From: Serinicoccus chungangensis
GTDB lineage: Bacteria > Actinomycetota > Actinomycetes > Actinomycetales > Dermatophilaceae
Direction: 5' to 3'
Assembly: GCF_006337125.1 (NCBI RefSeq)
Contig: NZ_CP040887.1
Span: 2,294,001 to 2,358,000 of the forward strand
DNA: 64,000 bases
The notes beneath the pieces were generated by a model. It saw only the letters and a program-made list of their open reading frames with translations. It made no database searches and was not told the DNA's origin. A program made the position numbers and the translations under genes. Every line of letters starts with the position of its first letter. Position 1 is the stretch's first letter. This document shows, in pieces, positions 1 to 10,396 of this stretch.

Positions 1-547
1 CCACCGCCTCGTCCACGGGGGTGACCTTGCTCTTGCCGATGCTCACCCCGACGGGCAGCCGCACGGACCCCGCCTGCCGCGCGGCGCGGAGGCGGGCGGC
101 GAGCGCCTCGACGCCCTCGTTGTTGAAGCCCATCCGGTTGATGACGGCACGGCTGGCCGGCAGCCGCACCAGGCGCGGGCGGGGGTTGCCCGGCTGCGGC
201 CGCGCGGTGACGGTGCCCAGCTCGACGTGCCCGAACCCGAGGGCCCCCCAGCCCGCCACCGCCCGGCCGTCCTTGTCCATCCCGGCGGCCAGGCCGACCC
301 GGTGGGCCAGACGCAGCCCCAGCACCTCGACCCCCCGGCCCCGGGGCACCGCCGTGCCGCCTGCTGCCAGCAGCGCCCGGGTGAGCGGGCTGCGGCCCAG
401 CGCGTCCACGCCACGGACGGTGAGGTGGTGGGCCTGCTCGGCGTCGAGCCGCCAGGCCACGGGGCGCACCACCCCGCGGTAGCCGAGGCGTTGCGCGGCG
501 CCGAGCACCCGGCGCGCGGCACCGGCGGACGGCGGGGACGAAGCCAT
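1..547 (-). CDS. pyrD: Dihydroorotate dehydrogenase, class 2 (partial, 3' end off window)
   Basis: Membrane-associated, quinone-dependent oxidation of dihydroorotate to orotate in pyrimidine synthesis. Only the N-terminal 182 residues are present; the gene runs off the left edge. Read from the ATG at 547, the frame shows the class 2 N-terminal helical extension (about residues 1-45), then the start of the TIM barrel with [10 protein letters not shown] near residue 75, the FMN-side segment [18 protein letters not shown] near 100-117, and NRMGFNNEG near 128. These are hallmarks of PyrD2. It diverges from manC with only 24 bases between the start codons, so the two promoters must overlap. Family call is secure; completeness cannot be judged. 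Confidence 0.93.
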   Translation of the reverse strand, partial: MASSPPSAGAARRVLGAAQRLGYRGVVRPVAWRLDAEQAHHLTVRGVDALGRSPLTRALLAAGGTAVPRGRGVEVLGLRLAHRVGLAAGMDKDGRAVAGWGALGFGHVELGTVTARPQPGNPRPRLVRLPASRAVINRMGFNNEGVEALAARLRAARQAGSVRLPVGVSIGKSKVTPVDEAV

Positions 548-571
548 GAGGGCAACCCTAGACTGGCGGAG

Positions 572-1684
572 ATGATCACCTCCAGCCGCGCCGACGACGC
601 CTTCGCCGACCTCACGGCCGTCGTCCCGGCCGGGGGCTCGGGGACCCGGCTGTGGCCGCTCTCGCGCAGCGCCGCCCCGAAGTTCCTCCAGGACCTCACC
701 GGCTCGGGCCGGTCGATGCTGCAGGAGACGGTCGACCGCGTGGGCCGGCTGATCGGCGGACGGGTGCTTGTCGTCACCGGTCGGGCCCACGCGTCGGCCG
801 TCCGGCGGCAGCTGGCCGGGCTCCCCCAGGACCGGCTGCTGCTCGAGCCCTCGCCGCGGGACTCCATGCCGGCGATCGGGTGGGCCGCGGCGGTGCTCGA
901 GCGGGAGGACCCGCAGTCCGTGCTGGGCTCGTTCGCGGCCGACCACGTCATCGAGGACGAGACGGCCTTCGCGGACTGCGTGCGCCAGGCCGTGGTCGCC
1001 GCCCGGGGCGGCGCCCTGGTCACCCTGGGCATCCAGCCTCGACACCCCGCCACGGGGTTCGGCTACATCGAGGTGGGCCGGCGGCGGTCCTACCCCACCG
1101 CCCCGGACGTCCACGAGGTCGTCTCCTTCGTGGAGAAGCCGGACCGCGGCGTCGCCGAGCGCTACCTCGCGGGCGGGCGGCACCTGTGGAACGCCGGCAT
1201 CTTCGTCGTCCGGGCCGGGGTGCTGCTGGACCTCCTCGCCGTCCAGCACCCGGAGATGGTGCGCAGCCTGCGGCTGCTGGCCCGGGACCCGGGTCGGCTG
1301 GACGAGGTCTGGGGCTCGTTGCCGGCGGTGGCCATCGACCGGGCCGTCGCCGAGCCGGCCGCCCGCAGCGGCCTGGTGGAGGTGGTCCCCGCCGAGCTGG
1401 GCTGGGACGACGTCGGCGACTTCGCCTCCCTGGCCACCCTGCTCCAGGAGCACCCCCGCCACCCCGGCGTGCGGGTGCTCGGCAGCCCCGACGACGTGCT
1501 CGCGCAGGACTCCACGGGCCTCGTCGCCGCCCGCGGAGGACGGACCGTGGTGACCCTGGGCGTGGAGGGGGTCGTGGTCGTCGACACCCCCGACGCCCTG
1601 CTGGTCACCACCCGCGAGCACTGCCAGGACGTGCGCTCGGTCGTGGCCGCCCTGCAGCAGCTCGGCCACGAGGACCTGACGTGA
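572..1684 (+). CDS. manC: Mannose-1-phosphate guanylyltransferase
   Basis: Makes GDP-mannose from mannose 1-phosphate and GTP in the cytoplasm, for mannolipids and glycans. The 370-residue protein carries the nucleotidyltransferase signature [13 protein letters not shown] near residues 14-26 and the conserved FVEKP near 185, followed by a short beta-helix tail. It lacks the C-terminal isomerase domain of bifunctional ManC/AlgA proteins (about 470 residues), so it is the monofunctional type. The ATG at 572 fits the family N-terminus; longer upstream reading overlaps pyrD and was rejected. The next gene on the strand is a predicted GDP-mannose-dependent mannosyltransferase, which would consume the product. 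Confidence 0.93.
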   Translation: MITSSRADDAFADLTAVVPAGGSGTRLWPLSRSAAPKFLQDLTGSGRSMLQETVDRVGRLIGGRVLVVTGRAHASAVRRQLAGLPQDRLLLEPSPRDSMPAIGWAAAVLEREDPQSVLGSFAADHVIEDETAFADCVRQAVVAARGGALVTLGIQPRHPATGFGYIEVGRRRSYPTAPDVHEVVSFVEKPDRGVAERYLAGGRHLWNAGIFVVRAGVLLDLLAVQHPEMVRSLRLLARDPGRLDEVWGSLPAVAIDRAVAEPAARSGLVEVVPAELGWDDVGDFASLATLLQEHPRHPGVRVLGSPDDVLAQDSTGLVAARGGRTVVTLGVEGVVVVDTPDALLVTTREHCQDVRSVVAALQQLGHEDLT

Positions 1685-1812
1685 CGGCGCGACCCGGCAC
1701 CGCACGCTCGCCCCGGCGTGCCCTGCGCGACGGGATCGGGCACCATCTGGTCACCCGTCGGCCACCCGACACACCCCCAGGGTCCGCCGACGACATACCC
1801 GACGCGCCGAGG

Positions 1813-2982
1813 ATGGACCACGTGCGCGTCGCCATCGTCACCGAGTCCTTCCTCCCCGCCCTCAACGGCGTCACCACGAGCGTCTGCAAGGTGCTGGAGT
1901 GCCTGCGCGAGCAGGGGCACGAGGCGCTCGTCATCGCTCCCGGCACCAGCCCGTGGAGCCCGGTCATGACCCCGGAGCACTACGCCGGCTTCCCGGTGCA
2001 CACCGTCACGAGCCTGCCCGTGCGCAAGTTCCGCGTCGGGCTCCCCTCCTACGAGCTCGAGACCGTCCTGCACCGCTTCGGGCCCGACGTCGTCCACGTC
2101 GCCTCGCCCTTCGTGCTCGGCGTGCGCGGCCTCGTCGCCGCCCGCGCCCTCGGCCTGCCGTCGGTGGCGATCTACCAGACCGACATGCCCTCCTACATCC
2201 GCCAGCACGCCGGCCCCGCGGGCGACCTGACCGCGCGGGCCGCCTGGCGCTGGATCCGCCGCATCCACGAGCAGGCCGACCTCACGCTGGCCCCGTCCAC
2301 CTCGGCCCTGGCCGACCTGGCCGCCCACGACGTCCCCCGCGTGGCGCTCTGGGGCCGGGGCGTCGACAGCGACCTCTTCCACCCGGGGCGTCGCGACGAC
2401 CCCGACGCGGGCGCGCTGCACGCCACGCTGGCACCGCGCGGGGAGACCGTCCTGGGCTACGTCGGTCGGCTCGCCCCGGAGAAGGAGCTGCACCGGTTGA
2501 CCGAGCTCGCCTCCCTGCCGGGCACCCGGCTCGTCCTCGTCGGTGAGGGGCCCAGCCGGGAGATCCTGCAGGCCCAGCTGCCCGAGGCGGTCTTCCTGGG
2601 CCGCCGTGAGGGCGCCGAGCTGGCGCGCGCCTACGCCGCCTTCGACGTCTTCGTGCACACCGGCACCCGCGAGACCTTCGGCCAGACGCTGCAGGAGGCC
2701 TCGGCGGCCGGGCTGCCGGTCGTCGCGCCGGCACGCGGCGGCCCCGTCGACCTCATCGAGCCCGGGGTGACCGGTGCGCTGTTCGACCCCGACGTGCGGG
2801 GGGCGTTGCGGGAGGCGGTCCTGCCGCTGGTCGGGCCGGGGCCCGAGGAGCAGCAGCTGCGCCGACGGCTGGGCGCGGCAGGGCGGCTGCGGGTGGAGGA
2901 GCGTTCCTGGCCGGCGCTGGTGGACCAGCTCGTCGGGCACTACTCGCGGGTCGTGCACAAGGCTGCCCGCTCGGTGGCCTGA
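1813..2982 (+). CDS. GT4 glycosyltransferase, probable GDP-mannose-dependent alpha-mannosyltransferase
   Basis: A 389-residue GT-B fold enzyme of the GT4 family, resembling mycobacterial MgtA/PimB-type mannosyltransferases that act on membrane lipids. The N-terminal Rossmann lobe has the acceptor-side loop FLPALNGVTTSV near residues 13-24. The C-terminal lobe has the nucleotide-sugar motif E-x7-E in ETFGQTLQEASAAG, beginning near residue 287. Start chosen at ATG 1813, preceded by GCCGAGG; a GTG frame overlapping the manC stop (1681) would add 44 poorly conserved residues. Adjacency to manC supports GDP-mannose as donor, but the acceptor is unknown. Confidence 0.85.
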   Translation: MDHVRVAIVTESFLPALNGVTTSVCKVLECLREQGHEALVIAPGTSPWSPVMTPEHYAGFPVHTVTSLPVRKFRVGLPSYELETVLHRFGPDVVHVASPFVLGVRGLVAARALGLPSVAIYQTDMPSYIRQHAGPAGDLTARAAWRWIRRIHEQADLTLAPSTSALADLAAHDVPRVALWGRGVDSDLFHPGRRDDPDAGALHATLAPRGETVLGYVGRLAPEKELHRLTELASLPGTRLVLVGEGPSREILQAQLPEAVFLGRREGAELARAYAAFDVFVHTGTRETFGQTLQEASAAGLPVVAPARGGPVDLIEPGVTGALFDPDVRGALREAVLPLVGPGPEEQQLRRRLGAAGRLRVEERSWPALVDQLVGHYSRVVHKAARSVA

Positions 2983-3025
2983 GCACGTCCCCAGGGCGCC
3001 GGGCGGTGCCGAGTAAGGTGTGCCG

Positions 3026-3577
3026 ATGACCAGCGGCCCCTCGTCCGACCCCGTGGTCGACCCGGCCGTGGTCGGCGTGGCCATCCCCGTCCCGGAGCCG
3101 TGGGGAGCGCACCTGCAGCGCCTGCGGATCGGCTACGGCGAGGAGCGGGCCGCGCGGATCCCCACCCACATCACGCTGCTGCCGCCGACCGAGGTCGCGT
3201 CGGGCGTGGTGGACGACCTGGAGGCACACCTGCACCGGGTGGCCGCCGAGCACGCGGCGTTCGAGGTCCTGCTGCGCGGCACCGGGACCTTCCGCCCCGT
3301 GTCGGACGTCGTCTTCGTGCAGGTGGCCAAGGGGGTCGCGACCTGCGAGCGGCTGGAGCAGGCGGTGCGGTCGGGGCCGGTGCAGCGCCGGATCGACTTC
3401 CCCTACCACCCGCACGTCACCCTGGCGCACGACATCCCCGGGCCGGCCATGGACCGCGCGTTCAGCGACCTGGCCGCCTTCAGCTGCACCTTCACCGCGG
3501 ACGTCGTCCGGCTCTACGTCCACGACGGCGACGGGCTGTGGCGCACGCGCGCCGACCACCCGCTGACCGGCGGATGA
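3026..3577 (+). CDS. 2'-5' RNA ligase family (2H phosphoesterase) protein
   Basis: A 183-residue protein with the two HxT tetrapeptides that define 2H phosphoesterases: HITL at residues 48-51 and HVTL at 130-133. In the family these histidines hydrolyse 2',3'-cyclic or 2',5'-linked phosphodiesters; the actual substrate here is unknown. Length matches the LigT/2H family. ATG 3026 is preferred because AAGG lies seven bases upstream; a GTG two codons earlier is the alternative. It ends 20 bases before the convergent LysM gene. Confidence 0.8.
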   Translation: MTSGPSSDPVVDPAVVGVAIPVPEPWGAHLQRLRIGYGEERAARIPTHITLLPPTEVASGVVDDLEAHLHRVAAEHAAFEVLLRGTGTFRPVSDVVFVQVAKGVATCERLEQAVRSGPVQRRIDFPYHPHVTLAHDIPGPAMDRAFSDLAAFSCTFTADVVRLYVHDGDGLWRTRADHPLTGG

Positions 3578-3596
3578 GCCCGCGGGCCTCCGGGCG

Positions 3597-3944
3597 TCAG
3601 GCCGGGTCGCGGGGCAGCCGGAAGACCTGACCCGCGAAGATCAGCTCCGGGTCCGGTATGCCGTTGAGGCGCACGATGCCCTCCTCGTCCACGCCGTGCC
3701 GGGCCGCGAGGTCGGCCAGGGTGTCCCCCGGCTGGACGGTGGCCGTGGGGTGACGCCCCTCGGACGGTGCGGACGTGCTGGTCGGCTCCGCCGCGGCCTG
3801 GTCGGGGGTGGCCCCCGCTGCCGCGTCGTCGGGTGCCGCCGCGGGACGCGCGCTCTCCGGTCGGGCCCCGCTGTCCGCCGCGGCGCCGGCCGCGCCGGGG
3901 CGCCGACCGCGCAACGCCCCCCTGATCCGGTCGATGAGTCCCAT
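3597..3944 (-). CDS. LysM domain protein
   Basis: A 115-residue protein with a basic N-terminus (MGLIDRIRGALRGRR), an Ala/Pro/Ser-rich linker (about residues 16-67) and one LysM domain at about 68-112, with QPGDTLADLAARHGV and FAGQVFRLP at its ends. LysM binds N-acetylglucosamine-containing glycans such as peptidoglycan. I see no cleavable signal peptide; the amphipathic N-terminus might bind membrane. The start ATG has GGAACGGAG upstream. It is transcribed divergently from mdh across 222 bases. A role in the cell wall is inference. Confidence 0.78.
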   Translation of the reverse strand: MGLIDRIRGALRGRRPGAAGAAADSGARPESARPAAAPDDAAAGATPDQAAAEPTSTSAPSEGRHPTATVQPGDTLADLAARHGVDEEGIVRLNGIPDPELIFAGQVFRLPRDPA

Positions 3945-4166
3945 GCTCCACTCCGTTCCTGCGGCCGGGCGGGTCGGGCGCCCCGCACGCGACGGCCGTC
4001 GTGCCCGCGCACCGTAGCCCACCACCGCCGACCCCGGCCACTCGGACGCGGTGGCCTCCGGGCAGGGTGCTAGCGTCGGCCGCATCAGCCGTCCGGCGGC
4101 GCGGCGCTGCCCCACACCGGGCGTGCACGGCGCCGGTCCATGTGCACCCGAAGGAAGGTCCCGTTC

Positions 4167-5153
4167 GTGAACACTCCCGTCAAGGTCGCCGTCACCGGAG
4201 CCGCCGGTCAGATCGGCTACAGCCTGCTCTTCCGCATCGCCTCCGGCGAGCTGCTGGGTCCGGACACCCCCGTCGAGCTGCGTCTGCTGGAGATCACCCC
4301 GGCGCTGGGCGCGCTCGAGGGCGTCGTCATGGAGCTCGACGACTGCGCCTTCCCGCTGCTGAGCGCCGTGCAGACCGGTGACGACCCCGACGTCGTCTTC
4401 GACGGCGTCAACGTCGCGCTGCTCGTCGGCGCCCGCCCGCGCACCAAGGGGATGGAGCGCGGCGACCTGCTGGAGGCCAACGGCGCCATCTTCACCGCCC
4501 AGGGCAAGGCGCTCAACGGGCACGCCGCCGACGACGTGCGGATCACGGTGACGGGCAACCCGGCCAACACCAACGCCCTCATCGCCATGAGCAACGCCCC
4601 CGACATCCCGGCCGAGCGCTTCTCGGCGCTCACCCGCCTGGACCACAACCGGGCGATCGCCCAGCTCGCGGCCAAGGTCGGCGCCCCGGTCACCGACGTC
4701 TCGCACATGACGATCTGGGGCAACCACAGCGCCACCCAGTACCCCGACCTCTTCCACGCCCAGGTCGGCGGGCGCAACGCCGCCGAGGCCGTCGGGGACC
4801 AGCAGTGGATCGAGGACACCTTCATCCCCACCGTCGCCAAGCGCGGCGCCGCCATCATCGAGGCCCGCGGCTCCTCCTCGGCCGCCTCGGCGGCGTCCGC
4901 CACCATCGACCACGCGCGTGACTGGCTGCGCGGCTCGCCGGAGGGCGACTGGGTGTCGATGGCGGTCCGCTCGGACGGCTCCTACGGCGTCGAGGAGGGA
5001 CTCATCAGCTCCTTCCCGGTGACCACCCGCGACGGGTCCTACGAGATCGTCCAGGGCCTGGACATCGACGACTTCTCCCGGGGCCGGATCGACGCCACGG
5101 TGGCCGAGCTGTCCGAGGAGAAGGCCGCCGTCACCCAGCTCGGCCTCATCTAG
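4167..5153 (+). CDS. mdh: Malate dehydrogenase
   Basis: Cytosolic NAD-dependent malate/oxaloacetate interconversion in the TCA cycle; the 328-residue length is normal for the actinobacterial enzyme. Seen: the Rossmann loop [10 protein letters not shown] near residues 8-17, the substrate-binding arginine loop [15 protein letters not shown] near 90-104, [16 protein letters not shown], and the catalytic histidine in MTIWGNHS near 187. GTG 4167 was chosen because AAGGAAGG sits eight bases upstream (4151-4158) and the product begins [11 protein letters not shown], the family start. A strong hairpin terminator follows. Confidence 0.96.
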   Translation: MNTPVKVAVTGAAGQIGYSLLFRIASGELLGPDTPVELRLLEITPALGALEGVVMELDDCAFPLLSAVQTGDDPDVVFDGVNVALLVGARPRTKGMERGDLLEANGAIFTAQGKALNGHAADDVRITVTGNPANTNALIAMSNAPDIPAERFSALTRLDHNRAIAQLAAKVGAPVTDVSHMTIWGNHSATQYPDLFHAQVGGRNAAEAVGDQQWIEDTFIPTVAKRGAAIIEARGSSSAASAASATIDHARDWLRGSPEGDWVSMAVRSDGSYGVEEGLISSFPVTTRDGSYEIVQGLDIDDFSRGRIDATVAELSEEKAAVTQLGLI

Positions 5154-5172
5154 CCCGCTCCCCCGCACCACC

Positions 5173-5205
5173 ACCGCCCCTCCTCGCACGCCGAGGAGGG
5201 GCGGT
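5173..5205. terminator. Bidirectional terminator between mdh and DUF3017 gene
   Basis: A perfect 14-bp inverted repeat (ACCGCCCCTCCTCG at 5173-5186 and its complement at 5192-5205) with a five-base loop. It lies between two genes that converge, so it can end transcription from both sides. Confidence 0.85.
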
Positions 5206-5219
5206 TCTCGTGCCGCGGC

Positions 5220-5522
5220 TCAGCCCAGGCGCAGGGTCGCGGCGACGGCCACCGTCGCGGCGCCGAGGAGGACCAGCGTCGCGACGTCCGTGAGCCGGCT
5301 GCGCACCTCCAGGCCGCCCGCCCGGCCGGGCGGCAGGAACGCCCGGAGCAGGGCGAGCACGCCCAGGGTGGCCCCGAGGGCGTAGCCGTAGGCGCGCAGG
5401 TTCGAGGAGGTCAGCAGCACGCCGGAGACCACCAGGCCGAGGACACCCACCCACCAGGCCCCGAGCGGCTGCGTCGAGGCGCCGGACTCCCGCCGCTCCT
5501 GCTCCCCCGGCGCGCCGTCCAT
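5220..5522 (-). CDS. DUF3017 small membrane protein
   Basis: A 100-residue protein with three predicted transmembrane segments (about residues 22-40, 44-62 and 79-98) after a hydrophilic N-terminus. By size, topology and position directly after folD it matches the actinobacterial DUF3017 family, of unknown function. Its ATG shares one base with the folD stop codon (TGATG), so the two genes are translationally coupled. Confidence 0.8.
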   Translation of the reverse strand: MDGAPGEQERRESGASTQPLGAWWVGVLGLVVSGVLLTSSNLRAYGYALGATLGVLALLRAFLPPGRAGGLEVRSRLTDVATLVLLGAATVAVAATLRLG

Positions 5523-6373
5523 CACGCGGCGTCGAGGGTGCGTTCCGCGGCCTCCACGACATTGCTCAGCAGCATGGCCCGCGTCATGGGCCCCACGCCG
5601 CCGGGGTTCGGGGTCAACCAGCCGGCCACCTCGGCGACGTCCGGGTGCACGTCGCCGGCGATCTTGCCGTCCCGACGGGCGACGCCCACGTCCATGACGG
5701 CCGCTCCCGGCTTGACCATGTCCGGGGTGATCATGTCCGGCACGCCGGCCGCCGAGATGACGATGTCGGCCCGCCGCGTGTGCGCGGCGAGGTCCCGGGT
5801 GCCGGTATGGCACAGGGTCACCGTCGCGTTCTCGCTGCGCCGCGTGAGGATGAGGCCCAGCGGTCGGCCCACGGTGAGGCCGCGCCCCACCACCACGACC
5901 TCGGCACCGGCGATCGGCACGTCGTACCGGCGCAGCAGCTCCACGCACCCCACGGGGGTGCACGGCAGCGGCGCCGGTTCGCCCAGCACGAGAGCCCCGA
6001 GGTTCCTGGGGTGCAGCCCGTCGACGTCCTTGGCCGGGTCGACCCGCGAGAGGATCGCGAACTCGTCGAGGCCCGTGGGCTGCTGGACGAGGAAGGCGGT
6101 CACGGCGGGGTCGGCGTTGAGCTCGTCGACGGTCGCGAGGACGTCGGCGAGGCCGGAGCCCGCGGGCAGCTCGCGCCGCACCGAGGTGACGCCGATGGCG
6201 GCGCAGTCCTTGTGCTTCGCCCCGACGTACCACCGGCTGGCCGGGTCGTCACCCACGAGGACGGTGGCCAGCCCGGGGACGACCCCACGCCGGGCCAGGG
6301 CCTCGACCCGGGTGCGCAGCTCGTCCTGGATCGTCGCGTGCACGGCCTTGCCGTCAAGGATCGTCGCGGTCAT
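5522..6373 (-). CDS. folD: Bifunctional methylenetetrahydrofolate dehydrogenase/methenyltetrahydrofolate cyclohydrolase
   Basis: Interconverts 5,10-methylene-, methenyl- and 10-formyl-tetrahydrofolate with NADP in the cytoplasm, supplying formyl groups to the purine genes purN and purH found downstream. The 283-residue length is standard. Seen: the catalytic Y/K motif [12 protein letters not shown] near residues 46-57, [11 protein letters not shown] near 97, the Rossmann segment [15 protein letters not shown] near 160-174, and the C-terminal [12 protein letters not shown]. It is followed without a gap by the DUF3017 gene, an arrangement common in actinobacteria. Confidence 0.96.
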   Translation of the reverse strand: MTATILDGKAVHATIQDELRTRVEALARRGVVPGLATVLVGDDPASRWYVGAKHKDCAAIGVTSVRRELPAGSGLADVLATVDELNADPAVTAFLVQQPTGLDEFAILSRVDPAKDVDGLHPRNLGALVLGEPAPLPCTPVGCVELLRRYDVPIAGAEVVVVGRGLTVGRPLGLILTRRSENATVTLCHTGTRDLAAHTRRADIVISAAGVPDMITPDMVKPGAAVMDVGVARRDGKIAGDVHPDVAEVAGWLTPNPGGVGPMTRAMLLSNVVEAAERTLDAA

Positions 6374-6407
6374 GGCGTCGAGTCTAGGGACGTGCGGGCG
6401 GCGGGTC

Positions 6408-6953
6408 TCACTCCCACTCCGGCTGGTCGTCCGCGTCGAAGCTGATGTCCACGAGGAGCTCGGCGGCCAGGTCCTCCAGGGCCCGCCGCAGGGCCGACAG
6501 GTCGGTCTCCGCGGGCGCGCGCAGGCGGACCTTGGCGGCGAAGAGGTCCCCGCCGGCCTGGGGTGCCGGCACGACCTTCGTCTGGAGGTCCTCCACGGAC
6601 ACCTGCTGCCCGGCCAGGATGCCGGTGATCTCCTTGACGATGCCGGGTCGGTCGTTGCCGACGAGGTCCAGGTGCAGCAGGTCGCCCGCGGGGCGGGCCG
6701 GTCCGGTGGCGGCGTCGTCGCCCACGAGGTGCACGGTCGTCTCCAGCACCCCGCCGAGCCCGCCGAGGGCCTCGGCCAGGGCCTGCGACCGGCTGTCGGG
6801 GACGTCCACGGTGACGATGCCGGCGAACTTGCCGGCGAGCTCGGCCAGCTGGCTGCGCTCCCAGCTCCCGCCGTGCTCGGCCACCACGTCGGCCAGCACG
6901 TTGACCAGCCCGGGCCGGTCGTCGCCGATGACGGTGATCACGAGGGTCGCCAT
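6408..6953 (-). CDS. Tandem ACT-domain protein, GcvR-like
   Basis: A 181-residue cytoplasmic protein made of two ACT domains: residues 3-75, opening [20 protein letters not shown], and about 90-172, with [17 protein letters not shown] domains bind amino acids. The two-ACT layout resembles the glycine cleavage repressor GcvR, but no DNA-binding domain is present, so it would act through a partner or as a metabolite sensor. Start ATG 6953 gives the canonical ACT beginning. The ligand cannot be told from the sequence. Confidence 0.8.
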   Translation of the reverse strand: MATLVITVIGDDRPGLVNVLADVVAEHGGSWERSQLAELAGKFAGIVTVDVPDSRSQALAEALGGLGGVLETTVHLVGDDAATGPARPAGDLLHLDLVGNDRPGIVKEITGILAGQQVSVEDLQTKVVPAPQAGGDLFAAKVRLRAPAETDLSALRRALEDLAAELLVDISFDADDQPEWE

Positions 6954-6963
6954 GTCCGGGAGC

Positions 6964-7953
6964 CTACCGGTGCGTGAGGGCCGCGGGCGAGGGTGCGCGC
7001 CGACCTCGCGCAGGTCGGGCCAGCGCGGCCCAGACCGAGGCCGTGAGGGCCAGCGCGACGCCGAGGAGCAGCTGGGGGCCCAGCGCCGCACGGCCGACCG
7101 GGTCCAGGGCGTCGAGCAGCACACCCACCACCAGCTGGGTCGTGATGGTGACGAGGGCGAAGACGAGGACGGGCACGTGCTGCACCGCGTAGGCCGCCAG
7201 GGCGATGAAGACGATGCCCATCACCCCGCCGGTCCACGCCCACCAGGGCAGACCGGCGCCGACGGGGCTGGGCCGCAGCCCGCCCGCGAGCGAGGCCACC
7301 AGGCCGAGGAGCACCAGGGTCAGCGTGCCGGTGAGGAAGTTGACCCAGGCGGTCGCGACCGGCGCCCTGCTCACCGTGGTGACCACGCCGTTGAGCGCCT
7401 GCTGCACCGAGGTGAGGGCGCCGGCGGCGCAGACCAGCACGAGCGCGAGGGCGAAGCCCACCCCGGCACCGACCGCGGCACCGCCCTGGTCCGGTCGGGC
7501 CGTGGCCGCCACCGCGACGCCGACGACGGCGAGCGCCGCCGCCCCGACCCGCCCGGCCCGCCACGGCTGCGCCGGCCCGGGGCCCAGGCCGGCGCGGTCG
7601 ACGAGCAGCGCGCTGACCGACTGCCCGCCGATCACCGCGACGAGGAAGGCGGTGACGCCCACCAGCGGCACGGCATACGTCTGGCTGGCGACGAGGAGGG
7701 CGCCCCCGACACCCCCGACGACCTGCCAGGGGCGCAGGGACCCGGCCCGCACCGCCGCCCAGACGGCGGCGGCGCGTCGGCGCAACGGGGCGAGCCCGAG
7801 CAGCAGGGTGAGCACGACGAGGCCGCTGCCGAACGACAGCGTGGCCGCCGGGAGCGCGCCCACCTGCTCCGAGAGCACCCCGTTGACCCGGGACTGGACC
7901 GGCAGCACGGCCCCGCAGGCCCCCGCCGCGAGCAGCGGCAGGAGGGTCGCCAC
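6964..7953 (-). CDS. DMT-superfamily transporter, YdcZ (DUF606) type
   Basis: An integral membrane protein of about 329 residues with ten predicted transmembrane helices arranged as two homologous five-helix halves, the pattern of tandem YdcZ/DUF606 transporters. Substrate unknown. I place the start at GTG 7953 because GGGGGGAG lies seven bases upstream; a TTG at 8001 would add 16 residues and overlap the purH stop, but has no ribosome binding site. It follows purH on the same strand. Confidence 0.8.
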   Translation of the reverse strand: MATLLPLLAAGACGAVLPVQSRVNGVLSEQVGALPAATLSFGSGLVVLTLLLGLAPLRRRAAAVWAAVRAGSLRPWQVVGGVGGALLVASQTYAVPLVGVTAFLVAVIGGQSVSALLVDRAGLGPGPAQPWRAGRVGAAALAVVGVAVAATARPDQGGAAVGAGVGFALALVLVCAAGALTSVQQALNGVVTTVSRAPVATAWVNFLTGTLTLVLLGLVASLAGGLRPSPVGAGLPWWAWTGGVMGIVFIALAAYAVQHVPVLVFALVTITTQLVVGVLLDALDPVGRAALGPQLLLGVALALTASVWAALARPARGRRAPSPAALTHR

Positions 7954-7990
7954 CAGGGGGCTCCCCCCGGTCGAGGGCTCCGGACCCGGG

Positions 7991-9601
7991 TCAGTGGGCA
8001 AAGTGCCGGGTGCCGGTGAAGTACGTCGTCACGCCCGCACGCTCGGCCGCGGCGACGACCTCCTCGTCCCGGATCGACCCACCGGGTGCCACCACCGCCC
8101 GGACCCCCGCGTCGAGCAGCACCTGCAGGCCGTCGGCGAAGGGGAAGAACGCGTCCGAGGCAGCCACCGCGCCCTGGGCCCGCTCCCCCGCCCGGCTGAC
8201 CGCCAGGTGACAGGAGTCGACCCGGTTCACCTGCCCCATCCCGACCCCGATCGAGGCGCCGTCCTGGGCGAGCAGGATGGCGTTGGACTTCGTCGCGCGG
8301 ACCGCACGCCAGGCGAACTGCAGGTCGGCGAGCGTGGCCTCGTCCGCGGGATCGCCGGCCACCAGGCGCCAGCGCGAGGCGTCGTCGCCGCCGCCCTCGA
8401 CCTCGGCGTCGACCGCGTCGACCGCCTGCACGAGCAGCCCCCCGGAGATCGGCCGGGTCTCGACCCCACCGGCCTGCGGCGAGGCGACCCGGAGCAGGCG
8501 CAGGTTCTTCTTCGCCGAGAGCACGTCCAGCGCGCCCGGCTCGAAGTCGGGGGCCACCACCACCTCGGTGAAGACCTCCGCGACCTGCCGCGCCATCGCC
8601 TCGGTCACCGGCTGGTTGGTCGCGACGATCCCGCCGAACGCGGACACCGGGTCGCAGGCGTGCGCCTTGGCGTGGGCGTCGGCGATGTCGCGACCGACCG
8701 CGATCCCGCACGGGTTGGCGTGCTTGATGATCGCCACGGTCGGCTGGTCACCGTGGTCGTGCGCGGCCCGCCGGGCGGCGTCGGCGTCGACGTAGTTGTT
8801 GAACGACATCTCCTTGCCGCCCAGCTGCTCGGCCTGGGCCAGGCCGGGGGTCGGGGCGAAGCCGTCGGCGTAGAGGGCGGCGCGCTGGTGCGGGTTCTCG
8901 CCGTAGCGCAGGACCGCCGCCCGGTCCCAGGTGGCACCGACCCACGCGGGGAACCCGGTCCCGTCGCCGCTGTCGGTGAGCGCGTTGCCCATCCACGAGG
9001 CGACGTGCACGTCGTAGGTCGCGGTGTGCACGAAGGCGGCGGCGGCCAGCCGCTGCCGCTGCGCGAGCGTGAACCCGCCGGCGGCGACGGCCTCCAGCAC
9101 CTCCGGGTATGCCGTGGGGCTGGTGACGACGGCGACGCTGCGGTGGTTCTTGGCCGCGGCCCGGACCATGGACGGACCGCCGATGTCGATCTGCTCGACG
9201 CACGCGTCCTGGTCCGCCCCGGAGGCCACCGTGTCGGCGAACGGGTAGAGGTTGCCGACGACGAGGTCGAAGCCGTCGACGCCCAGCTCCTCCAGCTGCC
9301 GCACGTGCTCGGGGTTGGTGGTGTCGGCGAGCAGCCCGGCGTGCACCCGCGGGTGCAGGGTCTTGACCCTCCCGTCGAGGCACTCGGGGAAGCCGGTGAG
9401 CTCCTCGACCCGGGTGACCGGCAGGCCCAGGCTCTCGATCCGGGCGGCCGACCCGCCCGTGGAGACGAGGGCGACCCCGGCCTCGGCCAGCCCGGTGACG
9501 AGCTCGTCGAGACCGGCCTTGTCGTAGACCGAGACGAGGGCGCGGCGGACCGGCCGGCGCCCGTCGGGCAGGGTGTCGCTGGAGGGGGTCGGGGTGCTCA
9601 C
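7991..9601 (-). CDS. purH: Bifunctional AICAR formyltransferase/IMP cyclohydrolase
   Basis: Catalyses the last two steps of IMP synthesis: formyl transfer to AICAR, then ring closure. The 536-residue protein has the N-terminal MGS-like cyclohydrolase domain (about residues 18-200, with [12 protein letters not shown] and NLYPF) and the C-terminal transformylase with KHANPCG near 300. GTG 9601 starts the protein; AGAGGAG lies seven bases upstream. purN, supplying the preceding formyl transfer, is upstream beyond one plus-strand methyltransferase gene. Confidence 0.96.
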   Translation of the reverse strand: MSTPTPSSDTLPDGRRPVRRALVSVYDKAGLDELVTGLAEAGVALVSTGGSAARIESLGLPVTRVEELTGFPECLDGRVKTLHPRVHAGLLADTTNPEHVRQLEELGVDGFDLVVGNLYPFADTVASGADQDACVEQIDIGGPSMVRAAAKNHRSVAVVTSPTAYPEVLEAVAAGGFTLAQRQRLAAAAFVHTATYDVHVASWMGNALTDSGDGTGFPAWVGATWDRAAVLRYGENPHQRAALYADGFAPTPGLAQAEQLGGKEMSFNNYVDADAARRAAHDHGDQPTVAIIKHANPCGIAVGRDIADAHAKAHACDPVSAFGGIVATNQPVTEAMARQVAEVFTEVVVAPDFEPGALDVLSAKKNLRLLRVASPQAGGVETRPISGGLLVQAVDAVDAEVEGGGDDASRWRLVAGDPADEATLADLQFAWRAVRATKSNAILLAQDGASIGVGMGQVNRVDSCHLAVSRAGERAQGAVAASDAFFPFADGLQVLLDAGVRAVVAPGGSIRDEEVVAAAERAGVTTYFTGTRHFAH

Positions 9602-9775
9602 GGATCGCTCCTCTGGTGCGGGTCCGGCAGCCGGTGGAGGCGCCGGACGGACGGTGCGGGCACCCAGGCGGGCGATACCCACGCGTGCACTCCCCGGTGG
9701 TGTCCCACCCGCGCCAGTCGTGTGCCGCCAGTCTACCCGCGCCCGCTCCGACCCCGGGGCCGGTAGGTTCGCTGC

Positions 9776-10396
9776 GTGGACGCACGGCACGCCCGGCACG
9801 CACGGCACTGGGACCGGCTCGCCGACCGGTACGACGAGGTGTCGGCGGGCGTGGAACGCCGCCTCCTCGCGGCCAGCCGTCCCTGGGTGGCCGGCCGGGC
9901 CCACGGACGCGTGCTCGAGGTGGGGGTGGGGACCGGGGCCAACCTGCCCTTCTACCCGCCGGGCGTCGAGCTCGTGTGCCTCGAGCGCAGCGCGCCCATG
10001 CTCGTCCAGGCCCGTCGGCGCGCGGCCGCGCTGGGCCTGCCGGTGACCTTCGTGCTGGGCGACGCCGGTGCCCTGCCGGCGGGCACGGGCTCGATGGACA
10101 CGGTCGTCTCGACCTTCACCCTCTGCTGCGTGCCCGACCTCGGGGTCGCGCTCGCGGAGATGGTCCGCGTGCTGCGACCCGGCGGGTCGCTGCTGCTGGC
10201 CGACCACGTGGCCTCCGACCGCTGGTGGGTGCGGGCGCCGCAGGCGCTGGTGGACGCGGTCACCGTGCCGCTGGCCGGCGAGCACCTCGGGCGTCGCCCC
10301 GCGGCCCGCCTGGCCGCCCTCGGCCTGGAGGTGGTGGAGGCGCGGCGGACGATGTTAGGCGTCATCGAGCGGGTGCACGCGCGCCAGCCGGGGTAG
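9776..10396 (+). CDS. Class I SAM-dependent methyltransferase
   Basis: A 206-residue Rossmann methyltransferase. Motif I is [16 protein letters not shown] (about residues 46-61), the adenine-contacting acidic segment is [11 protein letters not shown], motif II is LGDAGALP, and motif [16 protein letters not shown]. It resembles UbiE/phospholipid N-methyltransferase-like proteins, but substrate is unknown. It starts at GTG 9776 and its last 42 bases overlap the 3' end of the convergent purN, which would allow antisense interference. Confidence 0.78.
   Translation: MDARHARHARHWDRLADRYDEVSAGVERRLLAASRPWVAGRAHGRVLEVGVGTGANLPFYPPGVELVCLERSAPMLVQARRRAAALGLPVTFVLGDAGALPAGTGSMDTVVSTFTLCCVPDLGVALAEMVRVLRPGGSLLLADHVASDRWWVRAPQALVDAVTVPLAGEHLGRRPAARLAALGLEVVEARRTMLGVIERVHARQPG

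Noticed and set aside
1162..3084. A long minus-strand frame opposite manC and the mannosyltransferase
   Set aside because: No family features; it mirrors two strong plus-strand genes with the expected third-base pattern.
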